Assembly: GCF_002284535.1 (NCBI RefSeq)
Contig: NZ_NPKH01000020.1
Span: 744,001 to 808,000 of the forward strand
Direction of reading: 5' to 3'
DNA from: Mesorhizobium wenxiniae
GTDB lineage: Bacteria > Pseudomonadota > Alphaproteobacteria > Rhizobiales > Rhizobiaceae
DNA: 64,000 nt
Within the stretch, counting starts at the first letter, position 1. Every line of letters begins with the position of its first letter. Of this stretch, positions 1 through 11,381 are shown one piece after another. A program made the position numbers and the translations under genes. The notes beneath the pieces were generated by a model, which worked only from the letters and a program-made list of their open reading frames with translations, was not told where the DNA came from and did not search any database.

Positions 1-11
1 GCTCTAGTTCG

Positions 12-1472
12 ATGGCTATAGGAATCGATATCGGCGGCACCAATCTGCGCGCCGCCCGTATTTCCGGCACGGGCGAAATCCTCGACCGCATTTCTGAGAA
101 AAGCGCGCCGGACCCGGAGCTCGTGCTCTCGCGGATCGCCGAAATGGTGCGCCGGCTTGATTCCCCCGAAGTTGCCGCCATCGGCATCGGCGTCCCCGGA
201 CGCGTCGATGCGCGGCTTGGCGCGGTCTTGTCCGGAGGCTATGTCAACCTTGCCTCGATCTCCTTGGCGCAACGACTGGAAAGTCTGGCGGGCAAGCCGG
301 TGGTGATCGACAATGATTGCAACATGGCACTGGTCGCGGAAATGGCTCTCGGCGCCGCCAGAGGCCATGAAAGCATCGCCATGTTCACGATCGGGACCGG
401 CATTGGCGGCGCCGTGGTCCAGGACCGGCGGATCGTCCGCGGCAAGGGGACGGCGGGGCAGCTCGGCCATATCACGGTCGACATATCAGGCGAAGCGTGC
501 GTCTGCGGCCGGCGCGGCTGCGTTGAAACCACCAGCTCAGGCACAGCGCTTGGCCGTCACATCGCGCGGGCAGGCCTCGGTCGGGATGTTTCGCTCGATC
601 AGCTTTTTGCCCGGGATGCGGGCGGCGATCCCTTGGCGCGCGGCATACTGGAAGCCTGGGCCGGCCCGCTGCGTGCGGCAATCGATACGACGGTTGCCAT
701 GTTCGCCCCTGACCTTGTCCTGCTCGGCGGCGGACTTGGCCTGGCGGCCCATCGGGCGCTTGCCAGGGCTCCTGCCCTGGCTCCCTGGTACCAATGCCCG
801 GTGGAACCGGCGCAACTGGGCGACGACGCCGGCGTCATCGGCGCCGGTCTGCAAGCGCTCGCGACGAAGGCGGCAGTCGCGACCGTGTCCTTGCCATCTG
901 CCCGGCTCGACCCCGGCCGGCTTGTCGTGCCCGGCCAGCGCGCCGTGCTCGTCAACGGCATCCCCGCCAGCGGCAAAAGCACGGTCTCGCGCGGCATCGC
1001 CGAGCGCATGGGCTGGCCATTGCTCGCGCTCGATACCATCAAAAACCCGTTCCTCGAAGTGCTCGGCGGCGGCGATCGCGAATTCAACCGCACGCTCGGC
1101 CGCGCCAGTTACCAGGCCATCTGGTCGGTGGTCGGCGAGGCTCCGGCGAGCACCGTATTTGTTGTCGATGCATGGTTCGGCTTTCAGCCGCGCCAGGTGC
1201 TCGAGGATCACCTGCGAAGGGCTGGTGTCGAGCAGACCGCCGAGATCTGGTGTCATGCTCCCGGCGAGGTTCTTGCCGAGCGCTATCGCGCACGGCTCGA
1301 CCAGCGTCCGGCCGGCCATCCCGGCGCAGCCTATATTCCCGAACTGATCGAACTGGCCAAGTGCGCCGAGCCGCTGCGGCGCGGACCGCTGTTTGACGTC
1401 GACACAACCAAACCGATCGCTTTCGATGCCATCACGCAATGGTTGCAGGCGACGATTGCGGCTGACATATAG
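12..1472 (+). CDS. ROK-family sugar kinase/regulator-like protein fused to a P-loop kinase domain
   Basis: The 486-residue protein has two parts. Residues 1-290 form a ROK domain: it opens with the phosphate-binding strand IGIDIGGTN and carries the ROK zinc motif CVCGRRGCVE near residues 160-175, so sugar phosphorylation (glucose or N-acyl-hexosamine class) is the family expectation. Residues 305-486 form a separate P-loop kinase domain with Walker A GIPASGKST at 316-324, resembling the AAA_33/chloramphenicol-phosphotransferase/zeta-toxin type small-molecule kinases. ROK kinases are normally about 300 residues, so the C-terminal kinase is an addition. The ATG at position 12 is the first start in the window and directly precedes the ROK strand; any ribosome-binding site would lie in the first 11 bases and none is obvious. 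The substrate of either domain cannot be read from the sequence. No helix-turn-helix is present, so a NagC-type repressor role is unlikely. Confidence 0.85.
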   Translation: MAIGIDIGGTNLRAARISGTGEILDRISEKSAPDPELVLSRIAEMVRRLDSPEVAAIGIGVPGRVDARLGAVLSGGYVNLASISLAQRLESLAGKPVVIDNDCNMALVAEMALGAARGHESIAMFTIGTGIGGAVVQDRRIVRGKGTAGQLGHITVDISGEACVCGRRGCVETTSSGTALGRHIARAGLGRDVSLDQLFARDAGGDPLARGILEAWAGPLRAAIDTTVAMFAPDLVLLGGGLGLAAHRALARAPALAPWYQCPVEPAQLGDDAGVIGAGLQALATKAAVATVSLPSARLDPGRLVVPGQRAVLVNGIPASGKSTVSRGIAERMGWPLLALDTIKNPFLEVLGGGDREFNRTLGRASYQAIWSVVGEAPASTVFVVDAWFGFQPRQVLEDHLRRAGVEQTAEIWCHAPGEVLAERYRARLDQRPAGHPGAAYIPELIELAKCAEPLRRGPLFDVDTTKPIAFDAITQWLQATIAADI

Positions 1473-1512
1473 GCAGCGCGGCCGCCTAACAAATTCAGTG
1501 CAAATAAACCGA

Positions 1513-1560
1513 TGGCACCGTTGGCTGGGATCGAACCAGCGATCTCCGGACCCACAATCC
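1513..1560 (-). repeat. Truncated 3' part of tRNA-His (attachment-site-like direct repeat)
   Basis: These 48 bases match the 3' part of the intact tRNA-His at 3803-3850 with three mismatches (1516, 1543, 1551) in the same orientation. The copy covers CCA, the 3' acceptor strand, the T arm, the variable loop and most of the anticodon arm, then stops abruptly after 1560, so it cannot fold as a tRNA. This is the typical product of integrase-mediated insertion at the 3' end of a tRNA gene, which leaves a partial copy at the far end of the element. Confidence 0.8.
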
Positions 1561-1936
1561 GAGCCAATGATTATATTTGGCTTTTTTGCCATCATGTTGC
1601 GACGCGCGCCCTGCCCGTCCACAGTGTCCGATAGTGGTCGGCAAGCAGCTTCAACATGCCGATCGAGATTCGCATTTCGGCCTGTCTGGCGATCAGCACC
1701 GCGACGGTAGCCTCCCTGCGGGAAAATCGCCTATGGACTTCGATGCCTGCCCGCTCTGTCTCGACAATCGTTCCCGAAGTACCAGTCAGGATGGCTTGCC
1801 GCCTTGAGCGGGCGCGCGTTTGTGTAAACGGATTCGCTCACTGCCAGTGGAACAAGAATGGCTCCGCACCGTTCAAGCTAAGCGAACCCGTCGCGGCAGC
1901 AATGAAGCGCCGTAGCGGAGTTTGGTTGGAGGTAAT

Positions 1937-2239
1937 ATGAGAAAGCAATTTTCCTCGGCCGCGGCAGGAGTCCTTCTGCTCGTCGGTGTGAGCGCCGCCG
2001 CCGCCCAGGACGTCGTCGTCATTCAACCCGAGCAGGACACTGTGATCCGGGAATACGTGAAAAAGAAACCGATGGCATCCGTCAGCCTTCTCGGCGTGGA
2101 GCTCAACATCGGCACAGCTCTGCCCGATACAGTGGAGCTTTACGAGGTGCCGGACGTTCAGTACCGCTACGTAGTCGTCGATGGCCGAACCGTCCTGGTC
2201 GACCCGTCTACCCGCAAGATCGTGAAGGTCTACGACTGA
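1937..2239 (+). CDS. DUF1236-like small exported protein
   Basis: A 100-residue protein with a clear N-terminal signal peptide (basic MRKQF, then a hydrophobic alanine/leucine stretch ending at about AAAAQ, residue 24). The mature part, with ELNIGTALPDTVELYEVPD and RYVVVDGRTVLVDPSTRKIV, matches the DUF1236 pattern common in rhizobia, where the function is unknown. An upstream in-frame TTG at 1922 is possible, but the ATG at 1937 follows a strong GGAGG (1929-1932) and begins the signal peptide. A rho-independent terminator follows directly. It lies inside the tRNA-His-bounded segment. Confidence 0.75.
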   Translation: MRKQFSSAAAGVLLLVGVSAAAAQDVVVIQPEQDTVIREYVKKKPMASVSLLGVELNIGTALPDTVELYEVPDVQYRYVVVDGRTVLVDPSTRKIVKVYD

Positions 2240-2259
2240 CACGAACTCTTCAGATTGAC

Positions 2260-2293
2260 GCCCGCCGTGCCGAGAAGTGTGGCGGGCTTTTTT
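2260..2293 (+). terminator. Rho-independent terminator of the DUF1236 gene
   Basis: GCCCGCC (2260-2266) pairs with GGCGGGC (2281-2287) and six T residues follow (2288-2293). It begins 20 bases after the stop codon of the DUF1236 gene. Confidence 0.85.
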
Positions 2294-2424
2294 GTTTGGA
2301 ACCAAGGCTTTACACGATGGTTTGGACTTTGCAGCATGCTCTCGCAGACCGATGCTGTGCGATCGGATCGCCCGATCAGGCCGCGCCCTCCGGGAGGTCG
2401 CGGGCTTTCATTTTCGGCCTGGCG

Positions 2425-2847
2425 CTAAGTGCGACCAGCTCCTGGTATCTCGTCGAGGAGATTTGGACTGTTGCTCACAGGCATCTGGCCGTCGGGAGTA
2501 AGCTTGTCCACCGCGTCGGGCAGTTCTCTTGTGAGCCGGTCGATAAGTTCGTCGCGGGACAATCCGGTTTGCTCCGCGAGATCGCTCAATGTTTGCGGGT
2601 CGATGGCTTTCTCAACTTGGTCACGCTGAACGGGACGATTTGATCCTGTACCGACCCAAGAATCAACCTGATCGCCCGCACCCGCATTCCTGAGACGGTC
2701 CAGGATATCGCCAAGACCGCCGGGGGAGCCAGTGCTTTTGGGATCTGTCGAGTTCCTACCAGCGATTAACTCGCCGATCTTGTCCCTATTCTTGTAGGCA
2801 AGCAGGCCAAGCAAGGCTATGGCGACTTTTCCTATGTCAAGGCTCAT
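2425..2847 (-). CDS. YidB-like (DUF937-related) protein
   Basis: A 140-residue protein. The N-terminus MSLDIGKVAIALLGLLAYKN is a short hydrophobic segment; a glycine-rich linker with GGLGDILDRLRNAG follows, and the C-terminal half contains QVEKAIDPQTLSDLAEQTG and SRDELIDRLTRELPDAVDKL, which is the pattern of YidB/DUF937-type proteins. Function is not established for the family. The reading frame is open upstream to 3099, but the ATG at 2847 has a strong GGAAGGAGA just upstream and starts at the conserved N-terminus. Convergent with the DUF1236 gene and part of the tRNA-His-bounded segment. Confidence 0.75.
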   Translation of the reverse strand: MSLDIGKVAIALLGLLAYKNRDKIGELIAGRNSTDPKSTGSPGGLGDILDRLRNAGAGDQVDSWVGTGSNRPVQRDQVEKAIDPQTLSDLAEQTGLSRDELIDRLTRELPDAVDKLTPDGQMPVSNSPNLLDEIPGAGRT

Positions 2848-3121
2848 TTCGCGTCTCCTTCCATGAAGAAGGGACAAAGCCATGCGGCTTCGAAAGGTTC
2901 CACGGCAGTCGCTGCTGGTCTGTTGTCGAGAGCGTCTGGCGTCATCGGGGGCCGGACTCAAGTATCCAATGGTCTCATTCTGCCCTGGGGAAAGGGGCAG
3001 CGGTACAAAATAGCTGGCCGCGGCAAACGCCGCATAGCAACACAGGCGCGCTGTTCCATCAGCGGTCGTTTGCGGTCGAAGGCGTCCAGTCGGGATCAAC
3101 AGCGGCCGACGCCGGACTCGC

Positions 3122-3334
3122 TTAACCGCGCGTTTTGGCTTTCGGGTCTGGCGCGCTTTCCGTCGGATTAGCGGCCAATTTGGCGGATCGCCGATCCGTT
3201 ACCAACAGGGATTTCTTCTTTCTCGCCGGCAACTCATCGCGATCGCCTTCAGCGGTCGCTCGGCCATGCTTCGCTGCAATCGCATAGTCGGCTCTGTTCG
3301 TTCGATAGTCTTTTTTTGCACGGTTATCTCCCAA
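3122..3334 (-). CDS. Small basic hypothetical protein (doubtful)
   Basis: An open frame of 70 codons, lysine/arginine rich (for example ARKKKSLLVTDRRSAKLAAN). The only in-frame start is a TTG at 3334 without a ribosome-binding site in front; a GGGAG just inside the frame would instead serve an out-of-frame GTG giving a 40-residue peptide. Amino-acid composition looks protein-like, but I do not recognise it. No neighbour supports a function. Confidence 0.3.
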   Translation of the reverse strand: MGDNRAKKDYRTNRADYAIAAKHGRATAEGDRDELPARKKKSLLVTDRRSAKLAANPTESAPDPKAKTRG

Positions 3335-3802
3335 TTTAGAAGATTAACGCGGCATAGCGCCAGGCAGTTCCGGAGGTTGCTAGTATGCGAGACAACGCGC
3401 TTTGCTCTGGTGGGGGGCGGCCCAGCGGCTTGGTTGCGTGGGGGGACTGGCAGCTAGAGGCCGCTGGGCCTGACCAGCGCGCGTTGGGGGGAGTGGTCGC
3501 CTGGCTAGCTAATACATGCGCTCAAGCTAATGAAATCGAAACATGCAAACGAAGTACGTGGCGGAGTACTTCGGCCGATGTCACAACGACGACGCGCTTT
3601 CCCCATCAAAGGCTTCAAGCAACAGCTCGAATCCCAGCGGTTCCCTCTTTGCCAGTCCCATGTTGCGTCCGTGTCGCATGGACCTGGCGGTAGTCGCCGG
3701 AAACCGTTGGAAACCAACGGCAGTTACAACATGACGCGACATGAAATCCTCAGACGCACACATTTGCGTTTGCATAAAGCTTTGAATTTACTTGGAAAAT
3801 TC
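3335..3802. other. Intergenic stretch inside the tRNA-bounded segment
   Basis: About 470 bases without a convincing gene on either strand. It has G-rich tracts around 3408-3495 and no clear hairpin or promoter. The overlapping short frames here are mutually exclusive and lack ribosome-binding sites. Confidence 0.5.
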
Positions 3803-3879
3803 TGGTACCGTTGGCTGGGATCGAACCAGCGACCTCCGGATCCACAATCCGGCGCTCTAACCATCTGAGCTACAACGGC
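3803..3879 (-). tRNA. tRNA-His (GTG anticodon)
   Basis: On the minus strand this folds as a 77-base tRNA with encoded CCA. The anticodon stem CCGGA/TCCGG encloses TTGTGGA, giving anticodon GTG (His). The T arm is GCTGG/CCAGC with TTCGATC in the loop. The acceptor stem is GCCGTTG with CAACGGT, the discriminator is A, and the base before position 1 is T, so there is no encoded G-1. Lack of G-1 with A73 is a known feature of many alphaproteobacterial tRNA-His molecules. Its 3' end is partly duplicated at 1513-1560. Confidence 0.95.
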
Positions 3880-4145
3880 ACGTTTGCCTGAGCGGGAGCG
3901 AGATGGAACGTTCATTCTCCCGACCCGCTCTGTCGTTCGGCGATGCGTCCATACGGGCTATCGGAGCTTAATTCAAGGCTTTTGGGCGCACATGACCCGA
4001 AAATCAGAATCGATTTTCGAAAGGAGGATGCGCAAAATCCAAGGTTCTACCAAGGTTCCTACAGCGTCCTTTGCGCGTCCGAGAGAACGGCGACGCTGTA
4101 GGCGAAGAGCGCTTTGGCATCGACCTCATATTTCGCCGGGCAAAG

Positions 4146-4260
4146 AAAAAGGCCGGCGGGAGGAGGTGCCGGCCTTTTCCTGTTACGAGCCAGCGGGAGG
4201 AGGTGCTGGCTGGTCACCCCGGAGAGCAGAGGGAGGAGGTTCCACCCGCCGGGTATTCGC
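4146..4260 (-). ncRNA. Candidate trans-acting sRNA with three anti-Shine-Dalgarno motifs (alpha-r14/NfeR1-like)
   Basis: Read on the minus strand, ACCTCCTCCC occurs three times at regular 36-37 base spacing (plus-strand 4231-4240, 4195-4204, 4158-4167). The second is the loop of a 7-bp hairpin (AGCCAGC/GCTGGCT) and the third is the loop of GGCCGGC/GCCGGCC, which runs into TTTTTC and so forms an intrinsic terminator. A -10-like TATAGT lies at 4267-4272, placing a start near 4260 and giving about 115 nt. Repeated loop-exposed CCUCCUCCC is the signature reported for the alpha-r14 family (NfeR1 in Sinorhizobium). The 5' end is inferred. It lies on the same strand downstream of the phasin gene, so processing from that mRNA is an alternative to its own promoter. 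Confidence 0.75.
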
Positions 4261-4287
4261 TTGACCACTATATCTCACATAATCCTG

Positions 4288-4322
4288 TTCGAAGAAATGC
4301 GACCTTTTGTTGCATCTTCGAA
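4288..4322 (-). terminator. Hairpin between phasin gene and sRNA
   Basis: TTCGAAGA (4288-4295) and TCTTCGAA (4315-4322) are perfect inverted arms, extended by a TGC/GCA pairing across a two-base bulge. It starts 14 bases after the phasin stop on the minus strand. There is no T tract, so it may be an mRNA 3'-end stabiliser or a weak terminator. Confidence 0.45.
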
Positions 4323-4335
4323 ATATGCGCAAATA

Positions 4336-4785
4336 TTAGGCGGCCTTAATTTCGCTCATCGCCTTCTCGAAGGCGGACTTGATCGGCTTGGAGACGTCCT
4401 CGGCCGCCTTGGAGGCGACGGCCTGGAAATCCTTTGCGTGCTCGACGGTCATCTCGACGCGCTGGCGCAGGAATGCGGTCTGAAGCTCGACGACTTCCGA
4501 CAGCGACTTGGCGCCGATCAGCGCTTCGAAATGCGAAAAGCCGGCTTCGGTATTGGCGCGCAGAGCGGCGATGGTCTTGAGCGACAGGTCGTTGGAAACG
4601 GTCTTGGCGGTCTCAAAGGTCGACTCCAGAGCCTTCTGGGTCTCTTCGGCGCCGGTCTTCAGCTTGGCATAGGCCTCTTTCGACTGCTCGACGCCCTTTT
4701 CGGCGAAAGCGCGGATCTGGTCGGTGGCCTTGGAAGCGTCGAAGCTCGGGAATTCGACGTTTTCAGCGGTCTTGGTCCTGGACAT
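4336..4785 (-). CDS. Phasin family protein
   Basis: A 149-residue, alanine/lysine/glutamate-rich, almost fully helical protein with no signal peptide. The segment from about residue 15 (DASKATDQIRAFAEKGVEQ, then KLKTGAEETQKALESTFETA, then AKDFQAVASKAAEDVSKPI) fits the Phasin_2 family, which coats polyhydroxyalkanoate granules and also occurs as a general rhizobial abundant protein. The frame is open to 4923, but the ATG at 4785 follows AAGGATGGA and is where family members begin. Acetoacetyl-CoA synthetase at 9-11 kb fits a storage-polymer theme, though no PHA synthase is in the window. Confidence 0.88.
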   Translation of the reverse strand: MSRTKTAENVEFPSFDASKATDQIRAFAEKGVEQSKEAYAKLKTGAEETQKALESTFETAKTVSNDLSLKTIAALRANTEAGFSHFEALIGAKSLSEVVELQTAFLRQRVEMTVEHAKDFQAVASKAAEDVSKPIKSAFEKAMSEIKAA

Positions 4786-5036
4786 ATTCCATCCTTTGCA
4801 GCGGCAGCGGCTTCGACAGAAAGCCGTCTCGTTCATGTATGATGGCAATATAAAGGCAAATTTTGTGCATTGCAATATCTTTGTTGCAGCGCACCATATA
4901 ATTTCTCTCCCAGCGTTAACCACGAGCCCAGAGATTCCGGCGGTTGCACGCTATGGCTTGTGGACCTTCGCGCCGTCGGCTTTTATTAACAAAGCGTTAA
5001 CCGCAAACTGCCGCTGTGTGAGGGCCCCCAAAGCGC

Positions 5037-8750
<3,714 letters not shown>

Positions 8751-8797
8751 AGCGGCGGACTTTCAGTCGTCCGTGTCGCCGCTCTATCATTTTGTTT

Positions 8798-8846
8798 GAG
8801 CATCGGATTTTCCCAAAACCGGTCCCCACTTTTGGGTCCGATGCTC
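8798..8846. repeat. Palindromic intergenic repeat (rhizobial type)
   Basis: GAGCATCGGA (8798-8807) and TCCGATGCTC (8837-8846) are perfect inverted arms around TTTTCCCAAAACCGG and CCCCACTTTTGGG. This arrangement is the one I know from a high-copy palindromic element scattered between genes in rhizobia. It sits between the convergent ends of the kinase and acetoacetyl-CoA synthetase genes. Confidence 0.75.
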
Positions 8847-8856
8847 CAAAAGAAAA

Positions 8857-8873
8857 GGCGTCCACAGGACGCC
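8857..8873 (-). terminator. Rho-independent terminator on the minus strand
   Basis: GGCGTCC and GGACGCC form a 7-bp stem with a 3-base loop; on the minus strand it is followed by TTTTCTTTT. It would end transcription from the acetoacetyl-CoA synthetase side, although 243 bases separate it from that stop codon. Confidence 0.7.
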
Positions 8874-9115
8874 TTGAATGATTGGATGCTGTTACACGGG
8901 GGCTTGAGCGAATTCAGATCCTCTGGAGAGGAACGGGATTTCTCCCTCAAGTTACGCACGACTATCGATGCCGGCCCTTAACAAAACCTTACCGGCGCCG
9001 CGAAAAATTTACCAATGTGTACCACTCATGAATTCTAGGTAAATTCAAGCGAGATATTTCGTTAACCATGCTCGGCCGGGCCTATTAAGTCGCATGGCAC
9101 CGCCGGCCTGTTTGC

Positions 9116-11086
9116 TCAGTCGGCCAGTTCCGGCAGGTCGCGGAACAGCTCGAGCGCTTCGGGATTGGCCAGCGCCTCCTTGTTCTTGACGGCGCGGCCA
9201 TGCACCACGTCGCGCACCGCAAGCTCGGTGATCTTGCCCGATTTGGTGCGTGGAATGTCGGCGACCGCGACGATTTTAGCCGGCACGTGGCGGGGGCTCG
9301 CGCCGCTGCGGATTTTCGCGCGGATGCGTTTCTCCAGCTCCGCGTCGAGTTGCATCCCCTCAGCCAGCCGCACGAACAGCACAACCCGCACGTCGTTGTC
9401 GAAATCCTGGCCGATGCACAGTGCTTCCAAGATTTCCGGCATCTGCTCGACCTGGTTGTAGATCTCCGCCGTGCCGATCCGCACCCCGCCCGGGTTGAGC
9501 GTCGCGTCGGAGCGGCCATGGATGATCAGGCCGCCATGAGCGGTCCATTCGGCGAAGTCCCCGTGGCACCAGACATTGTCGAAGCGCTCGAAATAGGCTG
9601 CGTGGTATTTCTTGCCTTCGGGATCGTTCCAGAAGCCGATCGGCATCGCCGGAAACGCCTTGGTGCAGACGAGCTCACCCTTTTCCTGCCTGAGCGTGTG
9701 GCCGTCGTCGTCCCAGACATCGACGGCGAGGCCGAGGCCAGGCCCCTGTATCTCTCCGGTCCATACCGGTTCGGTCGGTACGCCGAGCACGAAGCAGGAG
9801 ACGATATCGGTGCCGCCGGAAATCGAGGCGAGATGCACGTCCTTCTTGATGCCGTCATAGACGAAGCGGAAGTCCTCGGGCGACAGTGGCGAGCCGGTGG
9901 AGGAGATCGTGCGCACGCTCGAAAGATCATGCGTTTTGATCGGTCTGAGGCCGGCCTTGCGCACGGAATCGATGAATTTGGCCGAGGTGCCGAAATAGGT
10001 CATCTTCTCGGCGTCGGCGAAGTCGAACAGCACGTTGCCGTCGGGAAAGAAGGGCGACCCGTCATAAAGCAGAAGGGTTGCGCCCGACGCCAGGCCGGAC
10101 ACCAGCCAGTTCCACATCATCCAGCCGCAAGTGGTGAAATAAAAGAAGCGGTCGCCGTCGAGCAGGCCGGCGTGGAGCCGTTCTTCCTTGACATGCTGGA
10201 TCAGCGTTCCGCCGGCCGAATGGACGATGCATTTGGGAATGCCGGTCGTTCCGGAAGAAAACAGGATGTAGAGCGGATGCGCGAACGGTAACCGTGCGAA
10301 GGTGACGGGCTTGGTGGCAAAGGATGAGAGCGCCTCGTCCAGCGCAGTCGCCTTCTCGATGGTCGCCGCCACATCGGTCGACGTGCCGAGATAGTCGACG
10401 ATCAGGATCTTGCGGACGGTGACGAGCTTTGCCGCAACGGCCGCGATCTTGTCGGCGACCTCGATCGCCTTGCCATTGTACCAGTAACCGTCGGGCACGA
10501 TGAAGACGACAGGCTCGATCTGCCCGAACCGGTCCAGCACGCCCTGTTCGCCGAAATCGGGAGAGCAGGACGACCAGACGGCGCCGATCGAGGCTGTCGC
10601 CAGCATTGCCGCGACGGTCTCCGGCATGTTGGGCATCATGGCGGCGATACGGTCGCCCTTTTTCACCCCAAGCGACAGGAAAAGCTGCTGCAGCCGCGAG
10701 GTCAGCGCATGCAGCTCATTCCAGGAAAGCCGGCGCTCGACCTTGTCCTCGCCGCGAAAAACGATGGCGTCACCGAGTCCGGTTTTCTTCAACAGATTCT
10801 CGGCGAAGTTCAGCTTCGCGTCGGGAAAAAACGCGGCGCCGGGCATTTTCTCGCCATCGACAAGCACGCGTTCGCCGCCACCGGCGCCCTTGTCGCCCAC
10901 GATCCCGCAAAAGTTCCAGACCAGGCTCCAGAATGCCTCGCGATCGTCGATCGACCAACGGTGTAGTTCGGCATAGGAGGAAAAAAACCTGCCGGTTGCG
11001 GCCGCGGCGGCCTGCATGAAGGCAGTCATCGGCGCCGCGTCGACCTGGTCTTTCGTCGGTGCCCAGAGCGGTGCGTCGCCAGCCAT
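9116..11086 (-). CDS. acsA2: Acetoacetyl-CoA synthetase (acetoacetate--CoA ligase)
   Basis: A 656-residue ANL-superfamily enzyme that activates acetoacetate with ATP and CoA, used in rhizobia to re-enter acetoacetate from the polyhydroxybutyrate cycle. The N-terminus (PLWAPTKDQVDAAPMTAF) is characteristic of the acetoacetyl-CoA synthetase subfamily rather than acetyl-CoA synthetase. The P-loop-like A3 motif LFSSGTTGIPK, the adenylate-binding SGGTDIVSCF and the hinge/A8 region HGRSDATLNPGGVRIGTAEI are intact, and the C-terminus holds the catalytic lysine motif PRTKSGKITE. Length is normal. The ATG at 11086 has an AAGGAGGAACG ribosome-binding site. The symbol follows Sinorhizobium usage. Confidence 0.93.
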   Translation of the reverse strand: MAGDAPLWAPTKDQVDAAPMTAFMQAAAAATGRFFSSYAELHRWSIDDREAFWSLVWNFCGIVGDKGAGGGERVLVDGEKMPGAAFFPDAKLNFAENLLKKTGLGDAIVFRGEDKVERRLSWNELHALTSRLQQLFLSLGVKKGDRIAAMMPNMPETVAAMLATASIGAVWSSCSPDFGEQGVLDRFGQIEPVVFIVPDGYWYNGKAIEVADKIAAVAAKLVTVRKILIVDYLGTSTDVAATIEKATALDEALSSFATKPVTFARLPFAHPLYILFSSGTTGIPKCIVHSAGGTLIQHVKEERLHAGLLDGDRFFYFTTCGWMMWNWLVSGLASGATLLLYDGSPFFPDGNVLFDFADAEKMTYFGTSAKFIDSVRKAGLRPIKTHDLSSVRTISSTGSPLSPEDFRFVYDGIKKDVHLASISGGTDIVSCFVLGVPTEPVWTGEIQGPGLGLAVDVWDDDGHTLRQEKGELVCTKAFPAMPIGFWNDPEGKKYHAAYFERFDNVWCHGDFAEWTAHGGLIIHGRSDATLNPGGVRIGTAEIYNQVEQMPEILEALCIGQDFDNDVRVVLFVRLAEGMQLDAELEKRIRAKIRSGASPRHVPAKIVAVADIPRTKSGKITELAVRDVVHGRAVKNKEALANPEALELFRDLPELAD

Positions 11087-11097
11087 GATCGTTCCTC

Positions 11098-11210
11098 CTT
11101 AAAACACGTCACGTTTGAAGAGTTCACGCGACGCGCTTTAGACTTTTGTTTTATGTATGTCGTTATCCCAAAAGGTTGCGCATTTTGGCGACAGGCATTG
11201 GGATCGCTTA
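11098..11210. repeat. Dispersed palindromic repeat, copy A
   Basis: About 105 bases resemble 32373-32476: an imperfect palindrome around CGTCACGTTTGAA and GCGACGCGCTTTA, followed by TATGTCGTTATCCCAAAA and a degenerate second arm. The other copy is less decayed. The copy lies between the divergent acetoacetyl-CoA synthetase and AsmA-like genes. Confidence 0.7.
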
Positions 11211-11381
11211 TGCATATCGCGTCGCAGCAGAGCAAGATTTTGTTCGGCCGCGCGACGCGGATGTGCGCAAATGCCATCGCCGGGCCATAAAGACTTGAAA
11301 TGCGTCAGCCCTAAGTCGTAGTGACGACTGGGATTACACCTGTCGGGCGATTTTTGGTCGGAACGGAAGCATACGGGCGAC

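Larger units (their letters stand above)
1513..3879. mobile_element. Probable remnant of a tRNA-His-integrated element
   Basis: The segment is bounded by direct repeats: the intact tRNA-His at the right and the 48-base tRNA 3' copy at the left. It contains a DUF1236-like exported protein, a YidB-like protein, one doubtful small ORF and long non-coding stretches. No integrase, excisionase or mobilisation gene is visible, so if this was an integrative element it has been reduced to cargo. Boundaries come from the repeats; the interpretation is inference. Confidence 0.55.

Noticed and set aside
1513-1560. Second functional tRNA-His gene
   Set aside because: The 5' acceptor strand and D arm are absent, so it cannot fold as a tRNA.
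537-1622. Long minus-strand frame over the ROK fusion gene
   Set aside because: Antisense shadow of a high-GC gene; the plus frame carries the ROK zinc motif and Walker A.
8874-9115. Separate sRNA between acetoacetyl-CoA synthetase and its terminator
   Set aside because: The 243-base trailer is long, but I see no clear promoter or conserved motif, so I record only the terminator.
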